DNA of 33,604 nucleotides from Paludibacter sp. (GTDB lineage: Bacteria; Bacteroidota; Bacteroidia; Bacteroidales; Paludibacteraceae), in contig JAIFKX010000283.1 of assembly GCA_020049335.1 (NCBI GenBank), positions 1 through 33,604 on the forward strand, in the 5' to 3' direction. A program made the translations under genes and the position numbers. The notes under the pieces were generated by a model, which was not told the DNA's origin, did not search any database, and was given only the letters and a program-made list of their open reading frames with translations. Each line of letters starts with the position of its first letter. Positions within the stretch are counted from its first letter, which is position 1. This document shows positions 26,183 to 33,604 of the stretch, one piece after another.

Positions 26183-26817
26183 TATCGTAAATCGTTTATT
26201 AATATTTGTTTATAATTTGCTTTTTTAAATGTAAAGTCAGCATCGGGCACATTGCCAGCATTTTTGTAGTTTGTTAGTTTAAGTAGAGTTGTAGATTTTT
26301 TTTTATCCAACAAACGTATAATTTCTAATGCTTTGGATTTTTTATTCAACTGCACTTCCACTTTTACAAAATCGTCTTTTTTATTTTTAGGTATCAATTC
26401 TATCAAGTCGGAATTTACCAATTTTGTTTTACTAAAACGAATCCAGGATTTAATTTTGAAAGCTGCCAAAATAGACAATGGATTAATTTGTGCCAACTCC
26501 TCAAGTGTGGGCTCCGTTATTGTAACTTCGTTATCCGATTTTAGGTAAGTCCATTGTGTTTTTCCATCAAACCAAGCTTTCGTTTCATCCATCTCAATAG
26601 TGAATTTGTTAGCTTTCAAAACAAAGGTTCCCGAAATCGTCTGCGAAATTACAGCATTTTTTTCAGTTACCGAAAGTTGAAAATTGGTTTTAACCGCAGT
26701 TGTGCGAACAGATGCGATTAAATTATTGATAACTCTTTCAGCATCAGTGTTGTTTTGAGCCGATAAGCCCACTATCGAAAATATTAATACAGCTATTGAA
26801 GAGCCTAATCTATTCAT
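26182..26817 (-). CDS. LolA-like outer-membrane lipoprotein carrier
   Basis: Predicted periplasmic chaperone carrying lipoproteins from the inner to the outer membrane. The 211-residue protein has a clear signal peptide (1-20, ending GLSA-Q). LolA-fold patterns follow: an ERVINNLIASVRTTAVKTNF-type first helix, ISGTFVLKANKFTIEM, FDGKTQWTYLKSDNEVTITE, and late strands with VEVQLNKKSKALEI. Similarity to E. coli LolA is at the fold-pattern level, so lolA is not assigned as a symbol. It lies between ftsK (upstream) and trxB (one-base overlap). A palindromic element (26824-26859) lies in the ftsK-lolA gap. Confidence 0.85.
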   Translation of the reverse strand: MNRLGSSIAVLIFSIVGLSAQNNTDAERVINNLIASVRTTAVKTNFQLSVTEKNAVISQTISGTFVLKANKFTIEMDETKAWFDGKTQWTYLKSDNEVTITEPTLEELAQINPLSILAAFKIKSWIRFSKTKLVNSDLIELIPKNKKDDFVKVEVQLNKKSKALEIIRLLDKKKSTTLLKLTNYKNAGNVPDADFTFKKANYKQILINDLR

Positions 26818-26823
26818 TTTTAT

Positions 26824-26859
26824 TTACAATTTTCCCGATAGCTATCGGGGTTACAATTT
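26824..26859. repeat. 18-nt palindromic element with flanking direct repeats, copy 3
   Basis: TCCCGATAGCTATCGGGG (26833-26850), whose core CCCGATAGCTATCGGG is a perfect palindrome. It lies between two perfect copies of TTACAATTT (26824-26832 and 26851-26859), in the ftsK-lolA gap. Confidence 0.8.
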
Positions 26860-26867
26860 ACCATTTG

Positions 26868-29411
26868 TCAAAGCTGACGCAAAATTTGTTCCAAATGATA
26901 ATCGTCCAATACAAGTACCTGACGTGCCTTGCTGCCTTCAAATGGTCCTATAATGCCAGCCACTTCTAACTGATCGACAATACGACCAGCACGGTTATAG
27001 CCAATCGAGAACTTTCGTTGAATGAGCGAAGTAGAGCCTTGTTGACTTGCCACTATCAATCGAGCAGCTTCTTCGAATAGTGCATCGCGCTTACTCATAT
27101 CCACCGAACTCATGTCTACTCCTTCGCCATCCGGATTGATATATTCGGGCAGATAAAATGCAGTTGGGTAACTTTGTTGACCGCTAATATGATGTACTAT
27201 ATTTTCAACTTCGGGTGTATCAACAAATGCACACTGCACACGCATCAAATCATTTCCTTGTGAGAAAAGCATATCACCACGTCCTACTAATTGGTTTGCT
27301 CCAGGAGCATCCAAAATAGTACGCGAGTCCATCATCGACGATACGCGGAATGCCACGCGAGCAGGGAAGTTGGCCTTTATCACACCTGTAATAATATTTA
27401 CCGAAGGGCGTTGTGTGGCAATAATCATGTGTATGCCCACCGCGCGCGCCAACTGTGCAATACGAGCAATTGGCATTTCCACTTCTTTGCCTGCCGTCAT
27501 TATCAAGTCGCCAAACTCATCCACAATTACAACTATATATGGCAGGAATCGATGTCCTTTTTCGGGGTTCAGATTTCGGTTGAAAAATTTCTCGTTGTAT
27601 TCCTTAATATTACGAACATGTGCTTTTTTAAGCAAATCGTACCGTTCGTCCATTTCCTTACAAAGCGAATTTAATGTTTCAACCACTTTACTAGTGTCGG
27701 TAATAATGGCATCTTCGCCATCGGGCAATTTAGCTAAGAAATGCTTTTCAATATCACCATAAATATTAAATTCCACTTTTTTAGGGTCAACCAAAACCAA
27801 TTTGAGTTGCGAAGGATGTTTTTTGTAAAGTAAGGAAGTGATAATCGCATTTAATCCGACCGATTTACCTTGACCTGTGGCTCCAGCGACTAATAAGTGA
27901 GGCATTTTAGCTAAATCTACCATAAAAATTTCGTTGGTAATGGTTCTGCCAAAAGCCACTGGAAGTTCAAACTTCGATTCCTGAAATTTTTTCGAAGCAA
28001 TTACCGAATGCATCGAAACCACTTGTGGGTCGGCATTTGGTACTTCAATACCAATCGTTCCTTTGCCTGGAATTGGTGCAATAATACGAATGCCAGTTGC
28101 AGCCAAGCTGAGCATAATATCATATTCTAAATTTCGTATTTTCGAAATACGAACCCCCGCTTTAGGCACAATTTCGTAAAGCGTAATAGTTGGCCCAACA
28201 GTTGCTTTTATGGTATCTATCTCAATTCCAAAGTTTTGAAGTATGGTGATAATTTTATTTTTATTTGCATTCTGCTCCACCATGTCAATTTGTGTATCGT
28301 TTTCACTTCCATACACTTTGAGCAAATCGAGTGTGGGAGGTTGATAATGCGACAACTCAAGTGTTGGGTCGTATTTGCCTAATTTGGCAATATTATAATA
28401 TGGATCTTCATTCTCAGCAGCCAAATTTTCTTCTGGTTCTAAATCAACTGCTCTATTTTCTTCGGGATGTATCGGTGGTTCAATTTCGAAAGGCACTTCC
28501 ACTATCTCTATGTCATCATCAACAGTGGGTTCTTCCAAATCTAATTCTTTTTCGTTAATAATAATGCTATCTTCTTCTTCGGCCTTTGTAACCCAATCTT
28601 CGGGTATCAATTCGGTACCAACGGCTACTGAAGGTTCGTTTTCTTCCATATCATCATCTTCAAATTCCGATTCTACGCTTTCTAAGTTAACAGCCTCGGT
28701 TGGAATATTTTTCTGTTTTTTAGAAAAAAGGCGTTTCAAAAACGGCATCGTTGCTTTGGATGAAATAACACTATAAAGAATGAAAATTCCAACCAATGCC
28801 ATTATTGTGCCCGGAAGCCCAATATATGAATTTATAAAATCGCTTACATATTCGCCATGCAAGCCGCCTGGTGCAAAGAAAATCCATCCCTTCACGAATG
28901 GATTTACAGCTATTGCCAAGGTTATCGAAAGCCAAAAAAGCCAAAAGGCAGCATGAAAAAATGCAGCTGTTAACGTTAATGTTTTAACACGCAGCAACTT
29001 TAGCCCCATTATAAAACCAAAAAATAAAATTGTAAATGAGGACACACCAAACCATTTGTTAATCATTGTTTCGGCCAAATAAGCCCCTGTTACAGATGTC
29101 CAGTTTTGAATATCGATACGTAAACTGATAACTTCAGCATAGGGTAAATCCATTTTGCTTTGGTCGGCTGCACCTGTGAAAAAATACGAAACGAATGCCA
29201 GCGTAAAATACAAAACAATGATAATTAAGAAAATACCAGCAACAAAATGCGTGCGCTCATCTTTGAAAAAGTCTTTAAGTCCTTTCCAAAAATGGATGCT
29301 TTCCTCCTTGTTTCGTTGACTCGAAGATTTGTTTTCGATGGTAGGTGTGTTTTTAAATTCCTGCTTTGTTTCAGGTCTCTGACTTGGTTTTATTGGTTTT
29401 CGGGGCGCCAT
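26868..29411 (-). CDS. ftsK: DNA translocase FtsK
   Basis: Septum-anchored ATPase that moves chromosome ends and activates XerCD dimer resolution during division. The 847-residue protein has a charged N-terminus and about four membrane helices (roughly 55-210, for example FVAGIFLIIIVLYFTLAFVS). A very acidic linker follows (about 240-345), then the alpha/beta motor with Walker A GATGQGKS (510-517), Walker B VVIVDEFGD, and IATQRPSVNIITGVIKANFP. The C-terminal winged-helix gamma domain (about 775-847, with IQRKFSIGYNRAGRIVDQLE) reads KOPS DNA motifs. The linker is short compared with E. coli FtsK but normal for this phylum. It is the first gene of the ftsK-lolA-trxB transcript. Confidence 0.97.
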   Translation of the reverse strand: MAPRKPIKPSQRPETKQEFKNTPTIENKSSSQRNKEESIHFWKGLKDFFKDERTHFVAGIFLIIIVLYFTLAFVSYFFTGAADQSKMDLPYAEVISLRIDIQNWTSVTGAYLAETMINKWFGVSSFTILFFGFIMGLKLLRVKTLTLTAAFFHAAFWLFWLSITLAIAVNPFVKGWIFFAPGGLHGEYVSDFINSYIGLPGTIMALVGIFILYSVISSKATMPFLKRLFSKKQKNIPTEAVNLESVESEFEDDDMEENEPSVAVGTELIPEDWVTKAEEEDSIIINEKELDLEEPTVDDDIEIVEVPFEIEPPIHPEENRAVDLEPEENLAAENEDPYYNIAKLGKYDPTLELSHYQPPTLDLLKVYGSENDTQIDMVEQNANKNKIITILQNFGIEIDTIKATVGPTITLYEIVPKAGVRISKIRNLEYDIMLSLAATGIRIIAPIPGKGTIGIEVPNADPQVVSMHSVIASKKFQESKFELPVAFGRTITNEIFMVDLAKMPHLLVAGATGQGKSVGLNAIITSLLYKKHPSQLKLVLVDPKKVEFNIYGDIEKHFLAKLPDGEDAIITDTSKVVETLNSLCKEMDERYDLLKKAHVRNIKEYNEKFFNRNLNPEKGHRFLPYIVVIVDEFGDLIMTAGKEVEMPIARIAQLARAVGIHMIIATQRPSVNIITGVIKANFPARVAFRVSSMMDSRTILDAPGANQLVGRGDMLFSQGNDLMRVQCAFVDTPEVENIVHHISGQQSYPTAFYLPEYINPDGEGVDMSSVDMSKRDALFEEAARLIVASQQGSTSLIQRKFSIGYNRAGRIVDQLEVAGIIGPFEGSKARQVLVLDDYHLEQILRQL

Positions 29412-29689
29412 AAATTAATTTTTTTACAAGATGCAAACTTACATAAAAAAAATGACTATTAGGGTAATAATTTTGATTTGTCTAAAGCGAAATTTTTTTT
29501 TTTGTTTTTTTGGATATTTTTTTAAACAATTTTATTAGTCAGTTGTTTTAAAATCATATTACTGATGTTTTGTATTGAACTTTGTATTTTATTGTTCTGT
29601 ATATTATTAACTTAGAGTTATTTTCAAAACATTTTTAATATTTTAATTTGTGAATTATTAATCAAAATATCAATCAAAAAAAAAGAAGT
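29412..29689. other. AT-rich divergent gap between ftsK and the unknown lipoprotein gene
   Basis: No gene is visible. It holds a minus-strand -7 candidate for ftsK (29434-29441) and an 11-base T run at 29493-29503, followed by more T-rich sequence. I could not place a good promoter for the plus-strand lipoprotein gene. Confidence 0.5.
29434..29441 (-). promoter_or_regulatory. Possible -7 box of the ftsK operon
   Basis: The minus strand reads TAAGTTTG, an exact TAnnTTTG match about 22 bases before the ftsK ATG. No -33 match is seen. Confidence 0.35.
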
Positions 29690-30235
29690 ATGAAAACAAT
29701 TAAAAAATTTTTATTTTTAGTAGCCCTAAGTGCTGCTTTCGTATCGTGTGATTTGTTAGAAGTTCCGGTAAATGATGTAGAGTTCGAAACTGATATGGAT
29801 CTGTCGGTACAAGAAAATTCGAGTGGTGTTTCAATGCTCAAAGTAGTTGCCCTTTCCAAAACATTTAGCAAACAAGGTGAAGTGAACTTAGCCGATATTA
29901 GCGATGTGAAGGATAAGTTGGATAAAATCAAATCGATGAAAATTACTAAGGTGAGAGTTAGTGCTATTGAATTTCTACCAGTAGGTACAAAAATTTCTGG
30001 ATTTACTATGAGTTTCCCCGATTTGGGAATTACTAAAACTGATATTCAGGGAACAGAAACTGAATTTTCAGATATTATTGTTAGTTTTACTGCTGCTGAG
30101 TTAACTAAAATTCAGGATGCGCTTTTGAAAGATAAAAAAATTAAATATTCTGTAGGTGGAACTGTAAGCAATTATCCCGTAACTTTTACTATTGTTACAA
30201 AATATACAGCAGACTTCAAGGTTAAATTGTTGTAA
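29690..30235 (+). CDS. Unknown lipoprotein, 181 residues
   Basis: I do not recognise the family. The N-terminus is a lipoprotein signal (hydrophobic 7-18, lipobox FVSC, lipidated Cys20), so it is probably anchored in an envelope membrane. The mature part alternates polar and hydrophobic residues in beta-like stretches (KITKVRVSAIEFLPVGTKIS, YSVGGTVSNYPVTFTIVTKY). Short helical pieces are also present (ADISDVKDKLDKIKSM, AAELTKIQDALLKDKK). This suggests a small beta-sandwich. No catalytic motif or cysteine pair is visible. It has its own terminator and precedes the OmpA-family gene by about 135 bases. A role in the envelope is inferred from the signal and the neighbour only. Confidence 0.85.
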   Translation: MKTIKKFLFLVALSAAFVSCDLLEVPVNDVEFETDMDLSVQENSSGVSMLKVVALSKTFSKQGEVNLADISDVKDKLDKIKSMKITKVRVSAIEFLPVGTKISGFTMSFPDLGITKTDIQGTETEFSDIIVSFTAAELTKIQDALLKDKKIKYSVGGTVSNYPVTFTIVTKYTADFKVKLL

Positions 30236-30256
30236 CAGTAAATTTTTGCAAACCTA

Positions 30257-30297
30257 TTAAGCTATCAGTTATTTAGTATCTGATAGCTTAATTTTTA
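30257..30297 (+). terminator. Terminator after the unknown lipoprotein gene
   Basis: TTAAGCTATCAG, an 11-base loop, CTGATAGCTTAA, then TTTTTAT: a 12-bp perfect stem followed by a T run, just after the stop codon. Confidence 0.85.
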
Positions 30298-30371
30298 TAA
30301 ACCAAATAATGTGAGTTGTTCTGTTTATTTTAAAAAATAGAATCAAGTATTTGAATATTAAAATATTAAGT

Positions 30372-32822
30372 ATGAAAACAATTACAAAGTTTTATACGGT
30401 TTTAGTTGTATTTGTTTTATTTGTTGCTCCAACTGTTTTTTCGCAACAGGTAAACACTATGTATTTTATGGATAATAATCCATACCGAAATAAATTAAAT
30501 CCGGCGTTTCAACCTTTAAGTAATGTGTACGTAGGTTTTCCTGTATTAGGTTATTCTCAATTCGGTATTGGCAATAACGCCCTTTCGATAACCGATATTT
30601 TTAACCCCGACGGATCTCTTAAAGATTTTAAGTCGTTGCTTAAAAAGAATAATCAATTCCACAGCGATATTGATTTAAATCTTTTGTCATTCGGCTTTCG
30701 TACAGGCAAATCCTATTGGAATTTTGGTGTTAATCAGCGCATCGATTTTCAGACTACCGTGCCTAAAAGTTTAGTAGATGCAGTTAGCAATAGTACTATA
30801 GATAAAGCCTATTCGGGTTTCGATTTGAATATGTTTACAGAAGTCGGATTGGGTTATTCGCGCAAATTGAACGAAAAATTGAGTGCAGGTTTAAAGCTTA
30901 AGATGCTCATTGGACAGGCCAATTTGAGCCTTCAGAGCAATAGCTTTTATGTGAAAAATGCAAACAACAAACTCGATTTTAACAACGAAGGTTTCATCCG
31001 TACTTCGTCTCCTATTAAAATTAATGGTGTAGAGATTCCTGAAATACCACCAGTAACTGATTTTGTAGCGCCATCAGGCATTGGTGCAGCTTTCGATCTT
31101 GGGGTGAATTACGAGCCTATCAAAAACTTGAATGTTTCGGCAGCTTTAACCGATTTGGGTACGATAAGATGGAGTAATAATGTGAAAACATACAATTATA
31201 CCCTTGCAGCAAATCAATTGCCTACAACAATGGCTGGTTTGGATTCAATAACGAATTTCCCTAAAAACTTTTACACATTAGATTCAACCCAAACAGCTTA
31301 TTCAACAAGCTTGATGCCCAAATTAAACATTGGTGTTGAATACGGGTTTTTAAAAAACAGTATAAGTGTTGGGATGTTGTCGCGAAATTCATTCTATAAA
31401 AGTTCGATTTATAGCGAGTTAACTGCATCGTTGAATATAAAACCGGTTAGTTGGTTCAATTTATCGGGATCTTATTCAATATTGAATGGTAGATCAAGTA
31501 ATATAGGGGCTGGTTTAGGTTTCCGACTTGGTTTTATGTATTTGTTTGCCACAGCCGATTACATTCCTCTAAATTATAGTGATAAGATTATCATACCCGA
31601 TTTAGATAATATGGAAATTCCTGCTGTTAATACGAATAATATTAACGTGGCATTTGGTTTTAGTTTTGTATTCGGTAACAAACAAGATAGTGATAAAGAT
31701 GGCGTTAGTAATAGTCGAGACAAATGCAAAGACACTCCTTATGGTGTGATTGTTGATAAAAAAGGTTGTCCGCTTGATACCGATGGCGATGGTATTTACG
31801 ACTTTTTGGATAAATGCCCCGATACGCCTAAAGATGCACAAAATAATATTGATGCTGATGGATGTCCTATTGACACGGATGGAGATGGCGTGTTCGATTA
31901 TTTAGATAAATGTCCGGGTACAATACCTGCGGCTTATGGTAAAGTGGACGAAATGGGTTGCCCTAAAGATACGGATAAAGATGGAATTCCAGATTACTTA
32001 GACAAATGTGAGGCAACTCCCGAAGGTGTTCTGACAGATTCATTGGGTTGTCCGCTCGACAAAGATGGTGATAATGTTCCTGATTATTTGGATAAATGCC
32101 CTGCTACACCTATGCAAGCACGTGGTTTAATCGATTCTACGGGTTGTCCTATCGATACAGATTTGGATGGTGTGTACGATTATTTAGATAAATGTCCTAA
32201 TACACCTGAATTTGCTCGTGCGGCAGTAGATTCTACGGGTTGCCCTAAAGATACCGACAAAGATGGTGTAGCTGATTATTTAGACAAATGCCCTGAAACA
32301 CCACTCGAAGCTAAAGGTACTGTCGACGAAAATGGTTGTCCAAAAGATACCGACGGCGATGGTGTGTTGGATTACTTGGATAATTGCCCCCGATTGGCAG
32401 GTGTTGCTTCGAACAAAGGTTGCCCCGAAATTAAAAAAGAAGTGCGTCAATTGTTCCAAAAGGCTTTACAAGGTATACAGTTCGAAACTGGAAAATCGAC
32501 TATTAAACCTGTTTCGTTCAAAATATTGAACGATGTAGCCAAAGTGCTTTCCGAAAATCAAACTTATTTGGTCGAAATTCAAGGACACACCGATAATGTG
32601 GGTAAAAAGGATGCCAATCAAAAATTATCGGAAGATAGGGCTAAAGCGGTTCGCGAGTTTATTTTGGCAAAAGGAATAGACGAAAAACGTATTACTTCGA
32701 ACGGATATGGCGATACCAAACCTGTGTTGCCAAATACTTCGAAAGAAAACAAAGCAAAAAATAGACGTGTAGAATTTGTGGTTAGCTTCGAGGAGGTTAA
32801 GATTGTCGATGAAGAATTATAA
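30372..32822 (+). CDS. OmpA-family outer-membrane protein with DUF5723-like barrel and TSP3 stalk
   Basis: An envelope protein of 816 residues in three parts. After a signal peptide (about 1-24, ending VFSQ) comes a beta-strand-rich region (about 25-438). Its start MYFMDNNPYRNKLNPAFQP resembles DUF5723/PorV-like barrel proteins of Bacteroidota. Residues 439-686 are eight thrombospondin type 3 calcium-binding repeats (DTDGDGxxDYLDKCP...GCP). The C-terminal OmpA/MotB domain (about 690-816) has GHTDNVG and RAKAVREF; Asp741 and Arg756 match the peptidoglycan-binding pair by their 15-residue spacing. It may tie an outer-membrane barrel to the cell wall through a stiff calcium-dependent stalk. The start at 30372 is preferred over 30351 because it gives the clean signal MKTITKFYTVLVV. 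Confidence 0.92.
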   Translation: MKTITKFYTVLVVFVLFVAPTVFSQQVNTMYFMDNNPYRNKLNPAFQPLSNVYVGFPVLGYSQFGIGNNALSITDIFNPDGSLKDFKSLLKKNNQFHSDIDLNLLSFGFRTGKSYWNFGVNQRIDFQTTVPKSLVDAVSNSTIDKAYSGFDLNMFTEVGLGYSRKLNEKLSAGLKLKMLIGQANLSLQSNSFYVKNANNKLDFNNEGFIRTSSPIKINGVEIPEIPPVTDFVAPSGIGAAFDLGVNYEPIKNLNVSAALTDLGTIRWSNNVKTYNYTLAANQLPTTMAGLDSITNFPKNFYTLDSTQTAYSTSLMPKLNIGVEYGFLKNSISVGMLSRNSFYKSSIYSELTASLNIKPVSWFNLSGSYSILNGRSSNIGAGLGFRLGFMYLFATADYIPLNYSDKIIIPDLDNMEIPAVNTNNINVAFGFSFVFGNKQDSDKDGVSNSRDKCKDTPYGVIVDKKGCPLDTDGDGIYDFLDKCPDTPKDAQNNIDADGCPIDTDGDGVFDYLDKCPGTIPAAYGKVDEMGCPKDTDKDGIPDYLDKCEATPEGVLTDSLGCPLDKDGDNVPDYLDKCPATPMQARGLIDSTGCPIDTDLDGVYDYLDKCPNTPEFARAAVDSTGCPKDTDKDGVADYLDKCPETPLEAKGTVDENGCPKDTDGDGVLDYLDNCPRLAGVASNKGCPEIKKEVRQLFQKALQGIQFETGKSTIKPVSFKILNDVAKVLSENQTYLVEIQGHTDNVGKKDANQKLSEDRAKAVREFILAKGIDEKRITSNGYGDTKPVLPNTSKENKAKNRRVEFVVSFEEVKIVDEEL
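31686..32429 (+). repeat. Eight TSP3 repeats encoded in tandem
   Basis: Eight units of about 29-32 codons, each with D-x-D-x-D-G-x-x-D-Y-L-D-K-C-P and ending GCP plus one residue. Unit 1 (SRDKCKD) and unit 8 (LDNCPRLAG) are the most divergent. The DNA of neighbouring units is similar but not identical, so this is an old expansion. Confidence 0.9.
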
Positions 32823-32839
32823 AGCTATCTAATTTAATT

Positions 32840-32876
32840 AAAAAGGCTGTTTGAGATTTTCAAACAGCCTTTTTTA
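32840..32876 (+). terminator. Terminator after the OmpA-family gene
   Basis: AAAAAGGCTGTTTG, a 7-base loop, CAAACAGCCTTTTTT: a 14-bp stem with a T tract, starting 18 bases after the stop codon. Confidence 0.9.
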
Positions 32877-32906
32877 TTGGTTTTTCATAAATTATGTATA
32901 TATTTG
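32877..32906 (+). promoter_or_regulatory. Probable promoter of the last lipoprotein gene
   Basis: TTG (32877-32879), a 19-base spacer and TATATTTG (32899-32906) fit the Bacteroidota -33/-7 pattern, right after the preceding terminator. The leader would be about 30 bases. Confidence 0.52.
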
Positions 32907-32942
32907 CCACTCATTTCGTAAATCATAAAAAAAAGACCTATA

Positions 32943-33604
32943 ATGGTACATATTCATACCTTTCGGAAAATTATGGCAAGTTGTGTTTTTGCCTTTTTTT
33001 TATCGTCCTGCACTACTGAAATTGATTGGAATACGCAAATTGACAAACTAATTAGTGGCCAATCCTACGTTATTCCTATTGGTGAAACTACGCTTACTAT
33101 AAACGATATTCTTGTTCAAATTGATTCGAGTAGTATTGATTACACAGATAAAAATTATGTATTTTTAAAATACAACGATACCATTGTTTGGGACTTTAAG
33201 GAAATAGCCGATTTACAAAGTTTAGGAAAATGGAATGAAAAAATTGAGTTTAATGGTGTAACTATCCCGTTTGTAAATAATACAGTTGAAAAGGACTTTC
33301 CACATACTATCAGTTTCGATTTTAATACAGACCTGAATGCTCAACAGGTTGTACAGTCAGAAATGAATAGTGCAAAGGTAGAAATACAGGTAATTCCCGA
33401 AAATATAGAAATTGAGCCTCAAAATGTAAAAATTACAACTTTTTTTAATTCAAATGAATTGGTATTTTTATCAGGTGGCGATGCTACAAAAGGATCTGGC
33501 TCTACATTTGTATTTAACCCAACTGTTTTGCGTACGCCTGAAGTTGTTACATTAAATCCGTTTACACTTTATACACCTAATAATTTGTCCGAATTACATT
33601 TAAA
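32943..33604 (+). CDS. Unknown lipoprotein, cut by window end
   Basis: Open from ATG at 32943 to the window end (220 codons, no stop). The signal peptide ends in lipobox LSSC, giving lipidated Cys23; Met11 (32973) is an alternative start with a shorter signal. The mature part begins with DWNTQIDKLISGQSYVIPIG and continues in beta-like strands (LTINDILVQIDSSSIDYTDK, YVFLKYNDTIVWDF). The YVIPIGE...L.DIL.QID pattern recalls large uncharacterised lipoproteins of Bacteroidota, but I cannot name a family. It follows the OmpA-family gene, with its own promoter and a terminator between, and is the second unknown lipoprotein in this block. Confidence 0.82.
   Translation, partial: MVHIHTFRKIMASCVFAFFLSSCTTEIDWNTQIDKLISGQSYVIPIGETTLTINDILVQIDSSSIDYTDKNYVFLKYNDTIVWDFKEIADLQSLGKWNEKIEFNGVTIPFVNNTVEKDFPHTISFDFNTDLNAQQVVQSEMNSAKVEIQVIPENIEIEPQNVKITTFFNSNELVFLSGGDATKGSGSTFVFNPTVLRTPEVVTLNPFTLYTPNNLSELHL

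Noticed and set aside
29493-29520. Phase-variable poly-T tract controlling the downstream lipoprotein
   Set aside because: An 11-base T run is present but no promoter elements could be placed around it, and such runs are common in this A/T-rich DNA.
31686-32429. DNA repeat array of mobile origin or CRISPR-like structure
   Set aside because: The periodicity is fully explained by the eight in-frame TSP3 protein repeats.

Overview
The window comes from a chromosome of a low-GC member of the Bacteroidota, most likely order Bacteroidales. The evidence is: TAnnTTTG-type -7 promoter boxes in front of several genes; no obvious Shine-Dalgarno sites; the gene orders hpt-adk-obg-pgeF and ftsK-lolA-trxB; a DPP IV-type S9 peptidase; a class II (B12-dependent) ribonucleotide reductase; a RokA-type glucokinase; and a DUF5723/TSP3/OmpA outer-membrane protein. 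No rRNA, tRNA, CRISPR array, phage or transposase gene was seen. Coordinates of several starts were moved from the longest possible reading frame to a better supported start.

Layout. 1-3092 (minus): a drug-efflux type operon, tetR - tolC-like - hlyD-like - ABC ATPase, the last cut by the window edge. 3281-9571 (plus): TPR protein, DedA-family membrane protein, aroE, hpt, adk, obg, pgeF. 9647-13597 (minus): nrdJ and recF. 14032-16284 (minus): sugar MFS transporter plus rokA glucokinase, a sugar uptake and phosphorylation pair. 16466-18637 (minus): DPP IV. 18953-25154 (plus): YgiQ-type radical SAM protein, then a CzcA-type heavy-metal RND pump and its adaptor. 25241-29411 (minus): ftsK, a LolA-like carrier and trxB. 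29690-33604 (plus): a small unknown lipoprotein, a large OmpA-family protein with a TSP3 stalk, and a second unknown lipoprotein cut by the window end. Bidirectional or single terminators separate most blocks.

Most genes are housekeeping and I found no clear new multi-gene system. The least explained signals are two families of very short interspersed repeats. One is an 18-nt near-palindrome (core CCCGATAGCTATCGGG), present three times, and in every case bracketed by a 9-10 bp direct repeat like a target-site duplication. The other is a CCCC-TAAA-GGGG element present four times; one copy lies in-frame inside the ABC ATPase gene and one supplies the stop codon of the hlyD-like gene. Also notable are an 8-bp tandem array directly behind rokA, an operator-like repeat before tetR, and two lipoproteins of unknown function on either side of the OmpA-family gene.
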